DNA of 64,000 nt, taken from contig NZ_JACYMO010000001.1 of NCBI RefSeq assembly GCF_014838825.1, positions 948,830-1,012,829 of the forward strand, read 5' to 3'. The notes under the pieces are model-generated. The model ran no database searches, had not been told where the DNA came from, and saw nothing but the letters and a program-made list of their open reading frames with translations. The translations under genes were made by a program, and so were the position numbers. The DNA comes from Erwinia persicina (lineage in GTDB: Bacteria; Pseudomonadota; Gammaproteobacteria; Enterobacterales; Enterobacteriaceae). Shown here piece by piece: positions 1-10,800 of the stretch (its first letter is position 1; each line of letters opens with the position of its first letter).

Positions 1-195
1 GCGGTGCTCACGCAGTTCATGCCACGGCAGGATCCGCGCCGCCTGCATCCGGCTGGGATCCAGCCCGTGATGGTCGACACAGCGCTGCCACGAGTCAAGG
101 ATCGTTCTATCGTGCTGGCGCAGCGCCAGGGAAGAGGCATGCTGGCTGACGGTGGCAGCCACGGCGGCGATATGTTCACGCTGGCTATGATTCAA
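1..195 (-). CDS. Sigma-54-dependent activator, AcoR-like (N-terminal part only)
   Basis: Only the first 65 codons are inside the window; the gene runs off the left edge. The start is TTG at 195, preceded by a strong AGGAG ribosome site (202-206, six-base spacing); no ATG or GTG in this frame fits as well. The visible protein contains SWQRCVDHHGLDPSRM followed by LPWHELREHR. This is the hallmark opening of GAF-domain enhancer-binding proteins such as AcoR, which activate RNA polymerase carrying sigma-54. The AAA+ and DNA-binding parts are not visible, so family is fairly sure but target genes are unknown. Confidence 0.75.
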   Translation of the reverse strand, partial: MNHSQREHIAAVAATVSQHASSLALRQHDRTILDSWQRCVDHHGLDPSRMQAARILPWHELREHR

Positions 196-257
196 GACAC
201 TCTCCTCTGGAACCTGCGCGGAGGCGCAGTGGGGTGGCAGGGATACCTCTGCCAGCG

Positions 258-893
258 TTATTTAACGACACGATAACGGGACCCCGCCAGCAGCAACGAC
301 ACTCCGGTAACGATCTGCCACAGGGTGATGGGATAGACAGCGGCCCGCTCAATCAGGCCGACGGGCACGGGAACCCAGGGGATCGCCAGCATACAGACCA
401 GGCCACAGCCCCCCAGTATCAGGCTGAAAGACGCATAAACCCCGGATACTCGCCGCCCTGCCAGGCCCACGGCGATGAGGCAGAGGTTACCGCCGCCAAT
501 CGCCATGACTGCGCCGATCTGATGCAGCGTGATGCCTGCTGCCGGGCCGCCGCTGTGGAATAGCGCAATTAACACTCCGCCGGTGCCGTGAAGACCCCCT
601 GCCAGCAGCGCGGCCCCACCGGTCAGACCAGGGACCTCCCGGCGCAGCAGCCCGCAGGCCAGTATAAACAGCAGCCCTTCCGCCGCAAAGCCAGCATTCA
701 TTACGTCGTGCAGCGGAGAACAGATTTGTGGCCCGCAGCCCGGGATCCCCAGGTCGCTGATATAGTTTTGGCTGTAACGATAGGCCGGGTGATGCCAGGC
801 CAGCGCGCTGAGGCGTTCTGCCAGCAAATACAGCAGCCCACCCGCAGCAAAACAGAGTGCGCCAGCACGCTGACGGCCCGTTAATGACGACAT
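258..893 (-). CDS. DUF998 family integral membrane protein
   Basis: A 211-residue very hydrophobic protein with about six predicted membrane segments. The segments are separated by short loops containing YSQNYISDLG and a Cys-Pro-rich loop (CGPQICSPLHDV), the pattern of DUF998 proteins. Function is unknown. I chose the ATG at 893 because AGGAG lies just upstream; a longer reading from a GTG at 917 has no ribosome site. It is followed after about 60 bp by the sigma-54 activator gene on the same strand, so the two could be co-transcribed. Confidence 0.7.
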   Translation of the reverse strand: MSSLTGRQRAGALCFAAGGLLYLLAERLSALAWHHPAYRYSQNYISDLGIPGCGPQICSPLHDVMNAGFAAEGLLFILACGLLRREVPGLTGGAALLAGGLHGTGGVLIALFHSGGPAAGITLHQIGAVMAIGGGNLCLIAVGLAGRRVSGVYASFSLILGGCGLVCMLAIPWVPVPVGLIERAAVYPITLWQIVTGVSLLLAGSRYRVVK

Positions 894-936
894 AGTCTTC
901 TCCTGTTTCGGCTGCACTCAGTCTGACAGAGCGCCC

Positions 937-963
937 AAAAAAAACCACCGCAACGGGGTGGTT
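937..963 (-). terminator. Intrinsic terminator of receptor gene 1
   Basis: Seven-base stem AACCACC / GGTGGTT (943-949 with 957-963). Read on the minus strand it is followed by a run of eight T. It lies 64 bp past the stop of the TonB receptor gene and ahead of the DUF998 gene. Confidence 0.85.
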
Positions 964-1027
964 AACGGGCAATCATTCTGCACTGCAGCGTCTCGCCGTC
1001 ATACAGCGGTAAGCGCTGTCGCGGCCA

Positions 1028-3214
1028 TTACCAGCGATAATTCACTGAGGCGACAATGTTGCGACCGGTACCATAGAAGCAGGCCTCACTGCCGCTGCAG
1101 GAGGCGACGTAGTGCTTGTCGGTCAGGTTCTGCACGTTCAGCTGAACCGTGGTGCCTTTCAGGCTGGCCACCGCCTCGCCCAGTTCATACTTTGCCATGG
1201 CGTCGTACAGTGTGAAGTGCGGCACCTCGTCAGTCCCGGTACTGTCGGCAGGGGCATCGCCCGTGTAGCGCACGCCCGTCCCCACGGTCAGGCCGCTTAA
1301 CACGCCATCCTGGAAGCTGTAGCTGCCCCATGCTGAGGCCGCATGGCGCGGAATGCTGGCAGGGCTGTGCCCCAGCTGCGTAGCGTTGTACGTCTCTTTG
1401 GTGACTGCATCCGTATAAGTGTAGGCGGCAATCAGCTTCACTTCCGGCGTCGGCTGCGCATGAATTTCAGCCTCGAGGCCCTTCGATTTAACCTTACCAA
1501 TCTGCTCGTTATACTTGGTTACCGGGTTAACGGAGGTGATATTTTTCTGCGTAATATCAAACACGGAGACGGTCATCACCGTATTCGAGCCCACAGGCTG
1601 GAACTTCACCCCCAGCTCGGTCTGCTCACCGGTCGTCGGTTTGAACGGATCGCTTCCCGGCTCTCCGGTGCTGAGGTTCGGCTCAAACGAGGTGCTGTAA
1701 CTGACGTAAGGCGACAGCCCGTTATCAAAGGCATACAGCAACCCGGCGCGACCGGTCAGCTTATTGTCGTTCTGCTTCTCATCGGTGGCGGACAGACGGT
1801 TAACCGTGCGGATCTGGGACCAGTCATTCCGGCCGGAGAGCACCAGGTTCCAGTGATTCCACTCCATCTGATCCTGCAGATAAACGCCCACCTGGTGTAG
1901 CTGCTTCAGCGTATTACTGCTGACGCTCATATCACCCTCGTCCACGTCCACCCGGGTCGGGTTCGCCCAGTCAAGCTGATACTGGCTGGAGGTGTGACGG
2001 GACAGGGTGCTGGCAACACGGCTCCAGCGATAATCCAGCCCGCCCAGCAGCGTATGCCCGACGTCACCGGTCGCAAACAGCCCTTTCAGGTGGTTATCCA
2101 CCCCCACTTCGTTGGTCATCACCGTTTCGTGCTGGGGACGACGCTCAATAGTGTGATCGTTCACCGGAGAACTGGTGGTGTAGACCATATATTTATAGTC
2201 TTCATCACGATGGGTGTAACGGAGGTTTTGGGTGAACGACACGGCTTCATTGAAACTGTGATCAAATTCATAGCCCACGGACGCCTGTTCCCGTCGGTTG
2301 CCGTAGTAATTCGGGTCGTTGATATTGAAATCATACGGAATATAGCCGGTGCTGGCCGCTTTCAGCGTCCCGGCCATCGGCAGGAAGTTGCGCGAGCCGG
2401 CTTTCGGATCGTTCTGGTAGCTGGCGAGCAGGGTGAAACTGGTGTCGGCATCCGGCAGCCAGGTGATGGCAGGGGCAATGGCGACGCGCTCCTGCTTATT
2501 GTTTTTGACGTCTTCATGCCGGGTGCTGGCGATGCCGTTCAGGCGATAGAACAGCGTGCTGTCGTCGTCCAGCTGACCGCCGAAGTCAAAGGCAGCTTCC
2601 CCCTGATGATGATTACCGCTACTGAGTTGCACTTCACGCACGGTTTCCGCGGTTGGCCGCTTGCTGGTCATCACCACCAGCCCGCCGGGGCTGACCTGTC
2701 CGTATAACACGCCTGCCGGGCCGTGGACCATCTCCACGCGCTCTAACAGCCACGGGTCGATTTGCCCTGCGCCACCGCTGGAGCTGGAGAGGCCGTAGTG
2801 CAGGCCATCCAGCAGTTTCGGCGCATAGCGAAAGCCCCGGCTGATAATTTCGTCGTTACGATTGGAGTTACCGCGGTAATTAGTGACCACGCCGCTGGTG
2901 TAGCTCAGCGCATCAGACACCGAAGCGGCCGCCTGGTCATCCATCTGTTCGCGCGTCACGACGGAGATCGACTGCGGCGTTTTGCGCAGCGGCGTGGCCG
3001 TTTTGGTGCCTGCCGCACTCTCCTTTGCCACCAGCCCGCTGTTACGTCCGGTGACGCTTTCACGGGTTTCTGCCGTCACGGTCAGGGTATTTTCTGTGGC
3101 GGCCTGAGACACCGGTACCCCCACCAGCGCTGAAGCCACTAACAGGCGCAAACTGGCCTTACCAGAGGTTACTGCCACACCAGGTCGTGCCTGGGCTTTC
3201 ATCATTTTAGTCAT
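1028..3214 (-). CDS. TonB-dependent siderophore receptor 1 (Fct/FhuA-type)
   Basis: A 728-residue outer-membrane iron-siderophore receptor. A signal peptide ends near PVSQA at residue 39, followed by a TonB-box-like stretch TLTVTAE. The plug domain follows ([17 protein letters not shown], then LLDGLHYGL and [12 protein letters not shown]), then the 22-strand barrel ending in the typical aromatic VASVNYRW. The plug and the C-terminal Cys pair place it in the hydroxamate-type receptor subfamily, which by my recollection also contains Fct, the ferric chrysobactin receptor of Dickeya. It is clearly paralogous to the receptor at 3662-5851 along its whole length. Substrate is inferred from the adjacent synthetase, not from the receptor itself. 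Its upstream region carries a Fur-like box. Confidence 0.88.
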   Translation of the reverse strand: MTKMMKAQARPGVAVTSGKASLRLLVASALVGVPVSQAATENTLTVTAETRESVTGRNSGLVAKESAAGTKTATPLRKTPQSISVVTREQMDDQAAASVSDALSYTSGVVTNYRGNSNRNDEIISRGFRYAPKLLDGLHYGLSSSSGGAGQIDPWLLERVEMVHGPAGVLYGQVSPGGLVVMTSKRPTAETVREVQLSSGNHHQGEAAFDFGGQLDDDSTLFYRLNGIASTRHEDVKNNKQERVAIAPAITWLPDADTSFTLLASYQNDPKAGSRNFLPMAGTLKAASTGYIPYDFNINDPNYYGNRREQASVGYEFDHSFNEAVSFTQNLRYTHRDEDYKYMVYTTSSPVNDHTIERRPQHETVMTNEVGVDNHLKGLFATGDVGHTLLGGLDYRWSRVASTLSRHTSSQYQLDWANPTRVDVDEGDMSVSSNTLKQLHQVGVYLQDQMEWNHWNLVLSGRNDWSQIRTVNRLSATDEKQNDNKLTGRAGLLYAFDNGLSPYVSYSTSFEPNLSTGEPGSDPFKPTTGEQTELGVKFQPVGSNTVMTVSVFDITQKNITSVNPVTKYNEQIGKVKSKGLEAEIHAQPTPEVKLIAAYTYTDAVTKETYNATQLGHSPASIPRHAASAWGSYSFQDGVLSGLTVGTGVRYTGDAPADSTGTDEVPHFTLYDAMAKYELGEAVASLKGTTVQLNVQNLTDKHYVASCSGSEACFYGTGRNIVASVNYRW

Positions 3215-3417
3215 GAATTGTCATCTCGTCTGAAACAGCCTTGTCTGCGAAAAGCACCGGTAAAGCCCACCCATCCATTAATATTTCTGACTGGCGAGGG
3301 CTGAATCCCAGCGTGGCGCGAGTCATGCCTGCCCGCACTCACCCCGCGATCAGGGTAAAAAAACCTGACAAAATACAGCGTTATCGCGGCATTAAGCGAA
3401 GTTGCGATGCATAGTAA

Positions 3418-3453
3418 TGCAAATGTAAATCACTCTCAATAGCATTTGCATTA
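3418..3453. promoter_or_regulatory. Fur-like box upstream of receptor 1 (duplicated promoter)
   Basis: AT-rich imperfect palindrome flanked by TGCAAAT and ATTTGCA with CTCAATAG in the middle. It matches the element at 6050-6085 at 31 of 36 positions. The position upstream of an iron-receptor gene and the resemblance to enterobacterial Fur boxes suggest iron repression. Fur binding is inferred. Confidence 0.55.
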
Positions 3454-3504
3454 GCTTTCCTTATCCCGCAGGCACGATAGCGCAGCAAATAAATGCAACA
3501 ATAT

Positions 3505-3527
3505 GTAAATCAAAGAAAATTAACGTG
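3505..3527 (+). pseudogene. Relic of a second fes start region
   Basis: These 23 bases match the fes ribosome-site and start-codon region (6137-6159) at 21 positions, including the GTG codon (3525-3527). No Fes-like protein follows: after the GTG the sequence runs into the terminator of receptor 2. I read it as the left-over of a fes copy lost after a tandem duplication of the receptor-fes unit. Confidence 0.6.
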
Positions 3528-3599
3528 TCGAACGAGAGACATCCTTCCGGCCCGAGGGCCGGGAAAAAAACAGGAAGAGGCAACGGACAGGGAACAGGC

Positions 3600-3626
3600 A
3601 AAAAAAAGCCACCCGTTGGGGTGGCT
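3600..3626 (-). terminator. Intrinsic terminator of receptor gene 2
   Basis: Perfect eight-base stem AGCCACCC / GGGTGGCT with a four-base loop. On the minus strand it is followed by eight T. It lies 35 bp after the stop codon of the second receptor gene. Confidence 0.93.
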
Positions 3627-3661
3627 GCACGATGATCTTTCACGCGGGTCGCCGGCGGGAA

Positions 3662-5851
3662 TTACCAGCGGTAGTTGACTGAGGCGACAAACGTCCGCCC
3701 TGCCCCATAGAAGCAGGCATACTGACCGGCACAGGATGAAACGTAATGCTCATCCGTCAGGTTTTGCGCATTAAACTGCAGCGTGGTGCCTTTCAGCGCC
3801 GGAACAGCCTGGCCCAGCTCATACTTCACCATCGCGTCATACAGCGTGTAATGCGGCACAGTATACTCGCCGATGTCATCCCCCGGCGCTTTCCCGACAT
3901 AGCGAACCCCGGTACCGACGGTCAGGCCGTTCAGCGCGCCGTTCAGGAAGCTGTAGCTGCCCCAGGCCGACGCCGCATGGCGTGGAATGGCGTTCGGGCT
4001 GTGGCCCACTTTATCCGGGTCAGTGGCGCTTTTAGTCACCACGTCGGTGTAGGTATAGGCCGCCGTCAGCTTAATTTCCGGGGTGGGCTGCATATGCAGT
4101 TCAGTTTCCACCCCCTGAGAATTCACTTTACCAATCTGCTCATAGGCATTAGTCAGACGGTTATATGAGGAGACGTTCTTCTGGTTAATATCAAACCAGG
4201 AAACGGTCATCATGGCATCGACGCCTTTCGGCTGGAATTTCACCCCGACTTCGGTCTGTTCCCCGGTCGTCGGCTTCAGGGGGTCGGCTCCCGGTGCGGC
4301 CTGTTCCAGCACCGGCTCGAACGAGGTGCTGTAGCTGACATAAGGGGAGATGCCGTTATCGAAGGCGTACAGCAGACCTGCACGACCGGTAAAGGCGCTG
4401 TCGTTATAGGTGATGTCCGATCCGCCGGTGGTCTGATCCTGATTGCGCACCTGCGACCAGTCGTTACGACCGGACAGCAGCAGGTTCCAGTTATTCCACT
4501 CCAGCTGATCCTGCAAATACACGCCGTACTGATTCAGGGTCTTTTTAGTATCGGTCGCCAGCGCTAACAGACTTTCGTCCACGTCCACGCGGCTCTGGGT
4601 CCTCCAGTCCATCGGGTAGCTGCTGCCGTAGTCACGGTACAGCTTGCTGTTGATATGGGAGTAACGATAATCAAAGCCGGTCAGCACCGTATGCTGCACC
4701 TCGCCGGTGTCGAACACGCCTTTCAGCTGGTTATCGACATTGAACTCGTTGGTCATCGCCGTTTCATGCTGGGCCAGACGCGTCAGGGTATGGTCGCCAT
4801 CGTCGACGTTGTACACCAGATATTTGTAATCTTCATCACGGTGGGTGTAACGCAGGTTCTGGGTAAATGATACCGCCTCATTAAAACTGTGCTCCAGGCT
4901 GTAACCGATGGAGGTCTGCTGGCGCTTTGATTTGGCAAAGTCGGAATCGCTGACGTTCAGATCGTAAGGAACATAGCCCGCTGCAGTGGGATACAGCGTC
5001 CCCGCACGCGGCAGAAAGTTACGTGACCCCGCTTTCGGATCGTCCTGGTAGCTGGTTAACAGGGTGAAGCTGGTGTCTTCGTTTGGCAGCCAGGTCAGTG
5101 CCGGAGCAATCGCCATACGCTGCTGTTTGCTGTTTTTCACAAACTCGTTCCGGGTACTGGCAATGCCGTTCAGGCGGTAAAACAGCGTATTGTCATCATT
5201 CAGCTTGCCACCAAAATCAAAGGCCGCTTCGCCATAGTGGCGGTTACCGGTACTGAGCTGAACTTCATGAATGCTTTCTGCCGTGGGGCGCTTGCTGGTC
5301 ATCAGCACCAGGCCGCCCGGGCTGACCTGGCCATACAGCACCGAGGCCGGGCCGTGAACCAGTTCCACGCGCTCTAACAGCCAGGGATCGAGCTGCCCCG
5401 CCCCGCCGTTTTCTGAAGAGAGACCGAAGTGCAGACCATCCAGCAGCTTGGGAGCATAGCGAAACCCGCGGCTGATCACTTCGTCATTACGGTTGGAGTT
5501 ACCGCGATAGGTGGCGACCACGCCGCTGGTGTAGCTCAATGCATCAGCCACGGAGCGTGCATCCTGGTCATCCATCTGATCGCGCGTCACCACGGAAATC
5601 GACTGCGGGGTTTTGCGCAGCGGCGTGGCGGTCTTGGTGCCGGAGGCGCTCGCTTTCGCCACAATCCCTTTGTTGGGCGCAGTGACACTTTCCTGGCTTT
5701 CTGCCGTGACCGTCATCGTACTGTCGGCATCGGTGGCGGCCTGCGCGGCAGGAGCGATAAACAGTGCCGATGCCAGTAATAAACGCGTGCTGTATTTATC
5801 AGAGAATGCTGCAATGCCTGGTGATGCCTGCTTTTTAATTTTATTAAACAT
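3662..5851 (-). CDS. TonB-dependent siderophore receptor 2 (Fct/FhuA-type)
   Basis: A 729-residue outer-membrane receptor. A signal peptide ends at APAAQA near residue 38, followed by STMTVTAE (TonB box region), a plug domain ([29 protein letters not shown]) and a barrel ending VASVNYRW. It is a close paralogue of receptor 1. Differences concentrate in presumed extracellular loops, for example residues near 300-330 and 390-450, which suggests distinct ligands or ligand forms. It is divergent from fes and shares the 305-bp promoter region with it, the usual arrangement of a catechol receptor and its esterase. Therefore this copy is the likelier cognate receptor for the siderophore made here. 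Confidence 0.9.
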   Translation of the reverse strand: MFNKIKKQASPGIAAFSDKYSTRLLLASALFIAPAAQAATDADSTMTVTAESQESVTAPNKGIVAKASASGTKTATPLRKTPQSISVVTRDQMDDQDARSVADALSYTSGVVATYRGNSNRNDEVISRGFRYAPKLLDGLHFGLSSENGGAGQLDPWLLERVELVHGPASVLYGQVSPGGLVLMTSKRPTAESIHEVQLSTGNRHYGEAAFDFGGKLNDDNTLFYRLNGIASTRNEFVKNSKQQRMAIAPALTWLPNEDTSFTLLTSYQDDPKAGSRNFLPRAGTLYPTAAGYVPYDLNVSDSDFAKSKRQQTSIGYSLEHSFNEAVSFTQNLRYTHRDEDYKYLVYNVDDGDHTLTRLAQHETAMTNEFNVDNQLKGVFDTGEVQHTVLTGFDYRYSHINSKLYRDYGSSYPMDWRTQSRVDVDESLLALATDTKKTLNQYGVYLQDQLEWNNWNLLLSGRNDWSQVRNQDQTTGGSDITYNDSAFTGRAGLLYAFDNGISPYVSYSTSFEPVLEQAAPGADPLKPTTGEQTEVGVKFQPKGVDAMMTVSWFDINQKNVSSYNRLTNAYEQIGKVNSQGVETELHMQPTPEIKLTAAYTYTDVVTKSATDPDKVGHSPNAIPRHAASAWGSYSFLNGALNGLTVGTGVRYVGKAPGDDIGEYTVPHYTLYDAMVKYELGQAVPALKGTTLQFNAQNLTDEHYVSSCAGQYACFYGAGRTFVASVNYRW

Positions 5852-6049
5852 GTTCTGTTATCCCGTCTGAACAGACTTGCCGATAAAAAAAACGTTAAAC
5901 CCCGCCAATTCATTAGTTGCGCTGATTGGCTGCGGTGGTCAGAAAGAACCCCCTTTGCCACTCCTGGCGTCAGTTCCTCTTCCCTTCTTAAGAAAACCCG
6001 TAATGACGCACAAATAACAGGCTCTTTAGAAAGTTGCGACGCATCTTAT

Positions 6050-6085
6050 TGCAAATGCAAACTATTCTCAATAGTATTTGCATTA
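6050..6085. promoter_or_regulatory. Fur-like box between receptor 2 and fes
   Basis: Nearly symmetric element TGCAAATGC..ACTATTCTCAATAGT..TTTGCA located in the divergent promoter region of receptor 2 and fes. Its near-copy lies upstream of receptor 1. Position and sequence suggest Fur repression of both directions; binding is inferred. Confidence 0.6.
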
Positions 6086-6100
6086 GCGTCATTTACTGTA

Positions 6101-6120
6101 AGAGAGATTAAAGTCTCTCT
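6101..6120 (+). promoter_or_regulatory. Small hairpin in the fes leader
   Basis: Perfect seven-base inverted repeat AGAGAGA / TCTCTCT with a six-base loop, 37 bp before the fes start codon and just downstream of the Fur-like box. I see no equivalent in the duplicated region upstream of receptor 1. Role unknown. Confidence 0.4.
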
Positions 6121-6156
6121 GTTTACGTCATTAAATGTAAATCAAGGAAAATTATC

Positions 6157-7515
6157 GTGACAACACGGCACAGACTATGGCCGCTAAGTCAGCCCGCAGG
6201 CAGCACCGCAAAATGGCTGGCCGCCGGTGATGCCGGTGAAGATCGCTGGTGGCAGGAAATCGCCGCGCACGGTACACCGCGGGTGGAAGCGGTGCGTGAA
6301 GGGTGCGTCAGGATGACCTTTCTCTGGCGCGATCCGGCGGGGGACGAAACCCGGTCGGCGATACGCCAGGTCTATATCGACATTAACTGCGTGACCGATC
6401 ACCACAGTCCGCAGCCGCAAAGTTTGCAGCGTTTACCCGGCACCGATGTCTGGCACTGGTCAACGGAGATTGATGAACACTGGCGCGGCAGCTACAGCCT
6501 GATCCCGGTCGGGGCCGACCGCCTGCCCCCGGCCTTCAGTGACGATCACGACACGCGGCGAAAACAGCAGCGAGAATGGTGGATCTCCCTTTTCCCGCTG
6601 GCGATCGCCGACCCGCTTAACCGCTGCGCCCCCCATTTCAACAGTCGCGGACAGGCCCTGTCCGCCGCCCATATGCCTGCGGCACCCGACCAGTCGCTGT
6701 GGCATGCGCCGGATGCCGGACATCCGCTGCAGCCCGATGCAGAGCGCCTGCACACCTTCAGCTGGGACAGCATCCTGCTCGGCAACCAGCGCCGAATCTG
6801 GCTCTTTACCACCGGCACGTTCCCGGTCGCGGAAGACAGTCCGCTGGTGATCCTGCTGGATGGCCAGAACTGGGTAGAGGGACAACCCCTGTTTTCTGCC
6901 CTGCAGGCCGCCACCGGCAGTGGCCAGCTGCCCGCCGCCTGCTGGCTGTTTATCGATGTGATCAACGGTGACTGGCGGGAAAAAGAGCTGCCCTGCAATG
7001 CCGCGTTCTGGCGGGCTGTACAGGAGGAACTGCTGCCGCTGGCACGCAGGCACGCGGCCTTCAGCGAACGGGGTGACCGCACGGTGGTGGCCGGCCAGAG
7101 CTATGGCGGGCTGGCTGCGATGTATGCCGGACTGCACTGGCCTGAACGCTTTGGCCGCGTCCTCAGCCAGTCCGGATCGTTCTGGTGGCCCAACGTCCGT
7201 CTGGTGACCCATTTTGCTGAGGCTCAGGAACACGACATGGGCTGGCTGACCGAACAGGCGATCAACGGGCACCTGCCTGACAGCCACTTAAAAATCTTCC
7301 AGGAAGCGGGCGATCGCGAAGGCGATATGGCCTGGGTCAACCAGCAGATGCGCAAGGCGCTGCTGGCGGCCGGACATGATATCAACTTCCGTATTTTCTC
7401 CGGCGGGCATGATGCCCTGTGCTGGCGCGGCGGGCTGCTTGACGGCTTACGCTGGCTGCTGGCCGACTTAAACTCTCCACAATTTATGGCAGGAACAGGT
7501 AACAACCATGACTGA
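6157..7515 (+). CDS. fes: Ferric catechol-siderophore esterase Fes (CbsH-like)
   Basis: A 452-residue cytoplasmic esterase that hydrolyses iron-loaded siderophore so that iron can be released. The N-terminal third is the Fes-specific lid domain (IRQVYIDINCVTDH, LPGTDVWHWS). The C-terminal alpha/beta-hydrolase domain carries the nucleophile Ser315 in AGQSYGG and the catalytic His418 in GGHDALCWRGG; LLDGQNWVE is also a Fes signature. The start is GTG at 6157 with AAGGAAA upstream. The last eight bases overlap the MbtH gene, so translation is probably coupled. In chrysobactin producers the equivalent gene is cbsH. Fes orthology is clear; the exact substrate follows from the synthetase. Confidence 0.93.
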   Translation: MTTRHRLWPLSQPAGSTAKWLAAGDAGEDRWWQEIAAHGTPRVEAVREGCVRMTFLWRDPAGDETRSAIRQVYIDINCVTDHHSPQPQSLQRLPGTDVWHWSTEIDEHWRGSYSLIPVGADRLPPAFSDDHDTRRKQQREWWISLFPLAIADPLNRCAPHFNSRGQALSAAHMPAAPDQSLWHAPDAGHPLQPDAERLHTFSWDSILLGNQRRIWLFTTGTFPVAEDSPLVILLDGQNWVEGQPLFSALQAATGSGQLPAACWLFIDVINGDWREKELPCNAAFWRAVQEELLPLARRHAAFSERGDRTVVAGQSYGGLAAMYAGLHWPERFGRVLSQSGSFWWPNVRLVTHFAEAQEHDMGWLTEQAINGHLPDSHLKIFQEAGDREGDMAWVNQQMRKALLAAGHDINFRIFSGGHDALCWRGGLLDGLRWLLADLNSPQFMAGTGNNHD

Positions 7516-7720
7516 ACAACTCAATCCCTTCGATGATGAGAGCCTCGACTTCCTGGTGCTGCTGAATGCGCGCCAGCAGTACAGCCTGTGGCCTGCTTTT
7601 TCCGATGTGCCTGCCGGCTGGCAGACCGTGGCCGGCCCGACGACGCGTGTGGCCTGTATCGCCTATATCGAAGAGCACTGGCAGGACATGCGCCCGGCCG
7701 GGTTGAAAACGGCGGGTTAA
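7508..7720 (+). CDS. ybdZ: MbtH-like protein YbdZ
   Basis: A 70-residue MbtH-family protein, the small partner that binds and activates adenylation domains of peptide synthetases. The family core is visible: NPFDDE near the N-terminus, then QYSLWPAFSDVPAGWQ, and YIEEHWQDMRP near the C-terminus. It starts inside the end of fes (8-base overlap) and precedes the synthetase gene by 132 bp, the same order as fes-ybdZ-entF in E. coli. It is expected to chaperone one or both adenylation domains of the following protein. Confidence 0.95.
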   Translation: MTEQLNPFDDESLDFLVLLNARQQYSLWPAFSDVPAGWQTVAGPTTRVACIAYIEEHWQDMRPAGLKTAG

Positions 7721-7766
7721 TGGTGCAGTCGTTGCCCGGCGGGGCGGGCGGAAAAATTCACGCCGC

Positions 7767-7797
7767 CCAGGGGCTGACCTGCTGTTTCAGTCAGCCC
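7767..7797 (+). repeat. Short hairpin repeat, copy 1 (ybdZ-synthetase gap)
   Basis: CCAG followed by an eight-base stem GGGCTGAC / GTCAGCCC with an 11-base loop containing CTGTTTC. A near-identical unit occurs at 33158-33188. Neither copy has a T-run, so it is not a normal terminator. It may be a REP-like element or an mRNA-processing hairpin that separates ybdZ from the synthetase. Confidence 0.6.
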
Positions 7798-7852
7798 TGG
7801 CCCCACCGTTTTCACACTGGATTTTCATTTTCTATCGACAGGAATTGCCACC

Positions 7853-10800
7853 GTGTCAGAAGCTCAGATCACGCCTGAAATACAGGCTGAATTTACCGAA
7901 TATCCGCTGGTTGCCGCGCAGCCTGGGATCTGGATCGCCGATCAGATCGCCGCGACAGGAAACAGCTATGCCGTCGCCCACTACAGTGAGCTGCACGGCA
8001 ACATTGACCGCCCCTGCCTGGACGCCGCGATCCGCCAGGCGATGTCCGAGGCGGATACCGTGCAGGCGGTTTTCTGCCTTGCGGAAGACGGCAGCGTCGT
8101 TCAGCGGCTTCCGCATGCGCGTACCCCCGAGCAGGTACAGCCTGTTGAATGGATAGATGTCAGCCAGCGCAGCGATGCCGTGCAGGCGGCACAGGATCTG
8201 ATGCAGGCCGACCTGGCTGCCGACCTCCCTGCTGACGGTGACCGTCCGCTGTACCGGCAGGTGATGATCCGCGTCAGCGCTGACCGCTGGTTCTGGTATC
8301 AGCGTTATCACCATCTGATGCTGGATGGCTTCAGCTTCGAGGCGCTGACCCGGCGCGTGGCGGCAGTCTATCACTCCCTGCGCGCGGGCCAGACGCCGTC
8401 GCCCTCGCCGTTTATCTCCTTTGGTGAAGTGGTTGCCGAATATCAGGCCTGGCAGCACTCACCGGCCTGTGAGCGTGCGGCGTTGTTCTGGCAGCAGCAC
8501 GGTAAAGACTTTCCGACGGCGATCTCCCTGTCGGGTGAAACCTTCAGCCACCACGGCCGCACGTCACCGCTGAAACAGCAGGTCACCCTGCCGCCCGCCC
8601 TGCTGGCGGCCCTGGCCCAGCAGCCAGGCCTGCGGGAAACCGCGCCGGCGGAGATTGCCAGCGCCCTGCTGGTTGCCTATCTGGCACGCATCAGCGGTGA
8701 ATCCCGTCTGAGCATCGGCTTCCCGTTTATGCGCCGGATCGGTTCGGCCGCGCTGGCCGCTACGGGGCCGGTGGTCAACGTCCTGCCGCTGCTGCCTGAC
8801 ATTGATGACAGCATGACGCTGGCCGATGTCAGCCAGGCCCTGCAGAGTGAAATCAAACAGGTGCGCCGTCACCAGCGTTATGAAGCAGAGCAGCTGCGTC
8901 GCGATCTCGGCCTGGTCGGTAGCGGCCAGCCCCTGTATGGCCCGGTTATTAACCTCAAGATTTATCACGACAGCCTGGCATTTGACGGTATTGATGCCGT
9001 CAGCCACACCCTGGCGATGGGGCCGGTGGACGATCTGGAGTTTGAGATCGGCTTCCAGCTTGGCCAGCTTCAGGTCACGCTGGTCGCCAATCCCGATAAA
9101 TATGACGCGCAGATGCTGGCCTGGCACGGCGAACGGATCGTCTGTCTGGCAAGACAGCTGGCGCAGCAACCGCGTCTGCCGCTGGCCAGACTGGCGCTGG
9201 TTACCGGGCTTGAGCAGCAGCAGATTGATGAGTGGTCGCAGGGGATCGCCGTGACGCCGCCGGAGGGTGTGGTGTCGATACTGGCCATGCTGCAGCGCCA
9301 GGTGGAAGCACAGCCCGATGCCACCGCCGTCGTCTGCGGTGATATCAGCCTGACCTACGGACAGCTTTCTGCCCGGGCAATGCAGCTGGCACGTGAGCTG
9401 ATGGCCCGCGGTCTGGGTGCGGATGATGTTGTGGCGATTGGCCTCCCGCGCTCGGTGGATTCGCTGGTGGCCATTTTTGGCGTACTGGCCAGCGGGGCCG
9501 CCTATATGCCGCTGGATCTCGACTATCCACGCGAGCGTCTGGCGCTGATGTGTGACGATGCGCAGCCACAGCTGCTGCTGACGCACAGCAGCCTGGTGGC
9601 TCGCATGCCGGAAGGGGTCTGTCTGTGTATTGATGACGCCGACGTGCGCGCCCGCTGTGATGCCCGCGCTGCCACCCCGGTCAGCGACAGCGAACGCCGC
9701 GTCGCCCAGCAGGGTGAGCACCTCGCCTATATGATCTACACCTCCGGCTCTACCGGTCGCCCGAAAGGAGTAATGAGCACCCACGCCGGCCTGCTGAACC
9801 TCTTCCTGTCGCACCAGGCCAACCTGTTCGGCCCGGCCATTGAGCGTTTCCACCGCAACCAGCCGCGCCGCATGCGCACCGGCCACACCGCCTCGTTCTC
9901 CTTCGACTCGTCATGGGAGCCGCTGTTCTGCATGATGATGGGCTGTGAGCTGAACATTTTTGATGAAGAGCTGCGCCGTGATGCGTGGGGCCTGTTACAG
10001 AAAATGAAACAGGTGCCGGTCGACCTGCTGGATATCACCCCGTCGTTCTTCTCGCAGATGATTGATGCGGGACTGTTTGAGGCCGACAGCCACCGCCCGG
10101 CGTTTGTGATGATCGGCGGTGAAGCCGCCACGCCGACCCTGTGGAAGCTGATGCAGCAGCACCCGGAACTGGAGATCCATAACTACTACGGCCCGTCCGA
10201 ATACACTATCGATACGCTGGGTGCCAGCGTAATGGTTTCTGACCAGCCGGTGATCGGCCGCCCGGTGGGTAACACCCGGGTCTGGCTGCTGGACAGCAGG
10301 CTGCGCCCCGTCCCGGTGGGCTGTGTCGGTGAACTTTACATTTCCGGCACCGGGATGGCGCGTGGCTACCTCCGCCGTCCGGACCTGACCGCTGCCCGTT
10401 TCGTCGCCAACCCGTTCCTTGAGGGCGAGGTGATGTACCGCAGCGGCGATCTGATGCGCTGGCGCAGCGACGGGCAGCTGGCGTTTATTGGCCGCGTCGA
10501 TCATCAGATCAAAGTGCGGGGGTTCCGCATCGAGCTGGGGGAAGTGGAAAATGCCCTGGTGGCGCTGGAAGAAGTCAGTACCGCCGTGGTGATCGCCCAG
10601 CCTGTCGGGGCCACAAACCGGCTGATCGGTTACTGCTCGGTATCTGACGATGCCCTGCGCGCCGACGCGCAGCTCTCAGCGAAGCTGCTGGCGAAGCTGG
10701 CCGTGACCCTGCCCGACTATATGGTGCCGGCCATCCTGATGGTGATGGATGAGCTGCCGCTTAACGTCAACGGGAAAATTGACCGTCAGGCGCTGCCTGA

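Noticed and set aside
3546..3563. Hairpin CCGGCCC / GGCCGG taken as a terminator
   Set aside because: It is followed by A on the plus strand, and on the minus strand the T-run comes before the stem, so it fits neither direction.
1028..5851. Receptors called FepA (enterobactin receptor)
   Set aside because: The plug and C-terminal sequences fit the hydroxamate-type/Fct subfamily rather than FepA, despite the fep/fes neighbours.
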